Shown piece by piece: positions 6,969-7,201 of a stretch of DNA of 7,201 nucleotides. Source of the stretch: an uncultured Succinatimonas sp. (lineage in GTDB: Bacteria > Pseudomonadota > Gammaproteobacteria > Enterobacterales > Succinivibrionaceae). The translations under genes were made by a program, and so were the position numbers. Positions within the stretch are counted from its first letter, which is position 1, and every line of letters begins with the position of its first letter. The stretch covers positions 1 through 7,201 of the forward strand of contig CABQMD010000043.1 in assembly GCA_902465145.1 (NCBI GenBank), read 5' to 3'. A model generated the notes under the pieces. It saw nothing but the letters and a program-made list of their open reading frames with translations, did not search any database and was not told the origin of the DNA.

Positions 6969-7104
6969 TGCACTTTATTCTTCGCGTGTCTTGAATGAAT
7001 GCTTTTTGGTGGGACGTTACGGCATCATGACAATTGTAGTGCCAAAATGATAGAAAAATATTAAAACAACGTCAAAAAACTAAATTTAATTAACACGTTG
7101 ATTT

Positions 7105-7131
7105 AAAATAATAAATTAAAAATAATAAATT
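7105..7131. repeat. Tandem pair of a 13-bp AT-only direct repeat
   Basis: AAAATAATAAATT occurs at 7105-7117 and again at 7119-7131, a 14-base period. It lies immediately upstream of the tRNA-Gly promoter -35 in a region (about 7060-7157) that is nearly all A and T. Such DNA often works as an UP element contacted by the RNA polymerase alpha subunit at stable RNA promoters. That role is inferred from position and composition; a low-complexity coincidence is also possible. Confidence 0.4.
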
Positions 7132-7135
7132 TTTC

Positions 7136-7163
7136 TTGAATATTTTAAAGAAATTTATATAAT
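7136..7163 (+). promoter_or_regulatory. Promoter of the tRNA-Gly gene
   Basis: A -35 candidate TTGAAT (7136-7141) and a perfect -10 TATAAT (7158-7163) are separated by 16 bases. The following ACTGCCTG is relatively GC-rich, like the discriminators of stringently controlled stable RNA promoters. The start point would be near 7170, giving a leader of about 8 bases before the mature tRNA 5' end, to be removed by RNase P. The AT-rich tract upstream may strengthen it. Confidence 0.7.
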
Positions 7164-7177
7164 ACTGCCTGTTGGAT

Positions 7178-7201
7178 GCGGGAATAGCTCAGTTGGTAGA
7201 G
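7178..7201 (+). tRNA. tRNA-Gly, 5' end only (probably GCC anticodon)
   Basis: GCGGGAATAGCTCAGTTGGT followed by AGAG gives the acceptor 5' strand (GCGGGAA), the U8-A9 equivalent (TA), the D-stem (GCTC paired with GAG) and the D-loop containing AGTTGGTA. As I recall the E. coli tRNA-Gly(GCC) gene, all 24 bases are the same. The anticodon lies beyond the window, so the isoacceptor is inferred. Further tRNA genes may follow in the same transcript. Confidence 0.85.

Noticed and set aside
7001..7066. Short plus-strand frame starting ATGCTTTTTGGTGGG, 21 codons, in the gap before tRNA-Gly
   Set aside because: No ribosome binding site and no recognisable product. It could be debris of a mobile element, but nothing supports a gene.

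Overview
The window carries a compact anaerobic carbon and energy module from a gammaproteobacterium. All five recognisable metabolic genes read on the minus strand. Evidence for the lineage: a four-subunit frdABCD operon with Escherichia-type FrdC and FrdD membrane anchors, a PykF-type pyruvate kinase very close to the enterobacterial protein as I recall it, a proteobacterial Psd, and the first 24 bases of a tRNA-Gly gene that look the same as the E. coli GCC isoacceptor. Moderate GC in the metabolic genes and the central place of fumarate reductase would suit a succinate-producing gut or rumen gammaproteobacterium such as Succinivibrionaceae. That family placement is inference only.

Layout, in order of minus-strand transcription (right to left): at the right edge, on the plus strand, is the start of a tRNA-Gly gene with its promoter and an AT-rich upstream region. 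Next (6927-5884) is a 347-residue reading frame whose two ends resemble an IS1634-family transposase but which appears to lack the DDE catalytic core. Then comes psd (5794-4952), ending at a hairpin terminator (about 4857-4887). The frd operon follows, frdA (4769-2952), frdB (2948-2193), frdC (2189-1737) and frdD (1725-1348), with gaps of 3, 3 and 11 bases, closed by a strong terminator (1298-1325). Last is pykF (1173 to the left edge), with its own extended -10 promoter and the C-terminal part cut off by the window.

How the genes fit together: FrdABCD reduces fumarate to succinate with electrons from the quinol pool, which makes it the terminal step of anaerobic respiration. Pyruvate kinase consumes phosphoenolpyruvate, the same metabolite that is carboxylated to feed the reductive branch to fumarate, so the two transcription units sit on either side of one metabolic branch point. 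Psd makes phosphatidylethanolamine and is not directly linked to them.

No new multi-gene system is evident. The parts most worth a second look are the core-deleted transposase-like gene, an 11-bp inverted repeat that brackets it and reaches to 13 bases from the psd start codon, and a near-perfect palindrome in the frdA leader.
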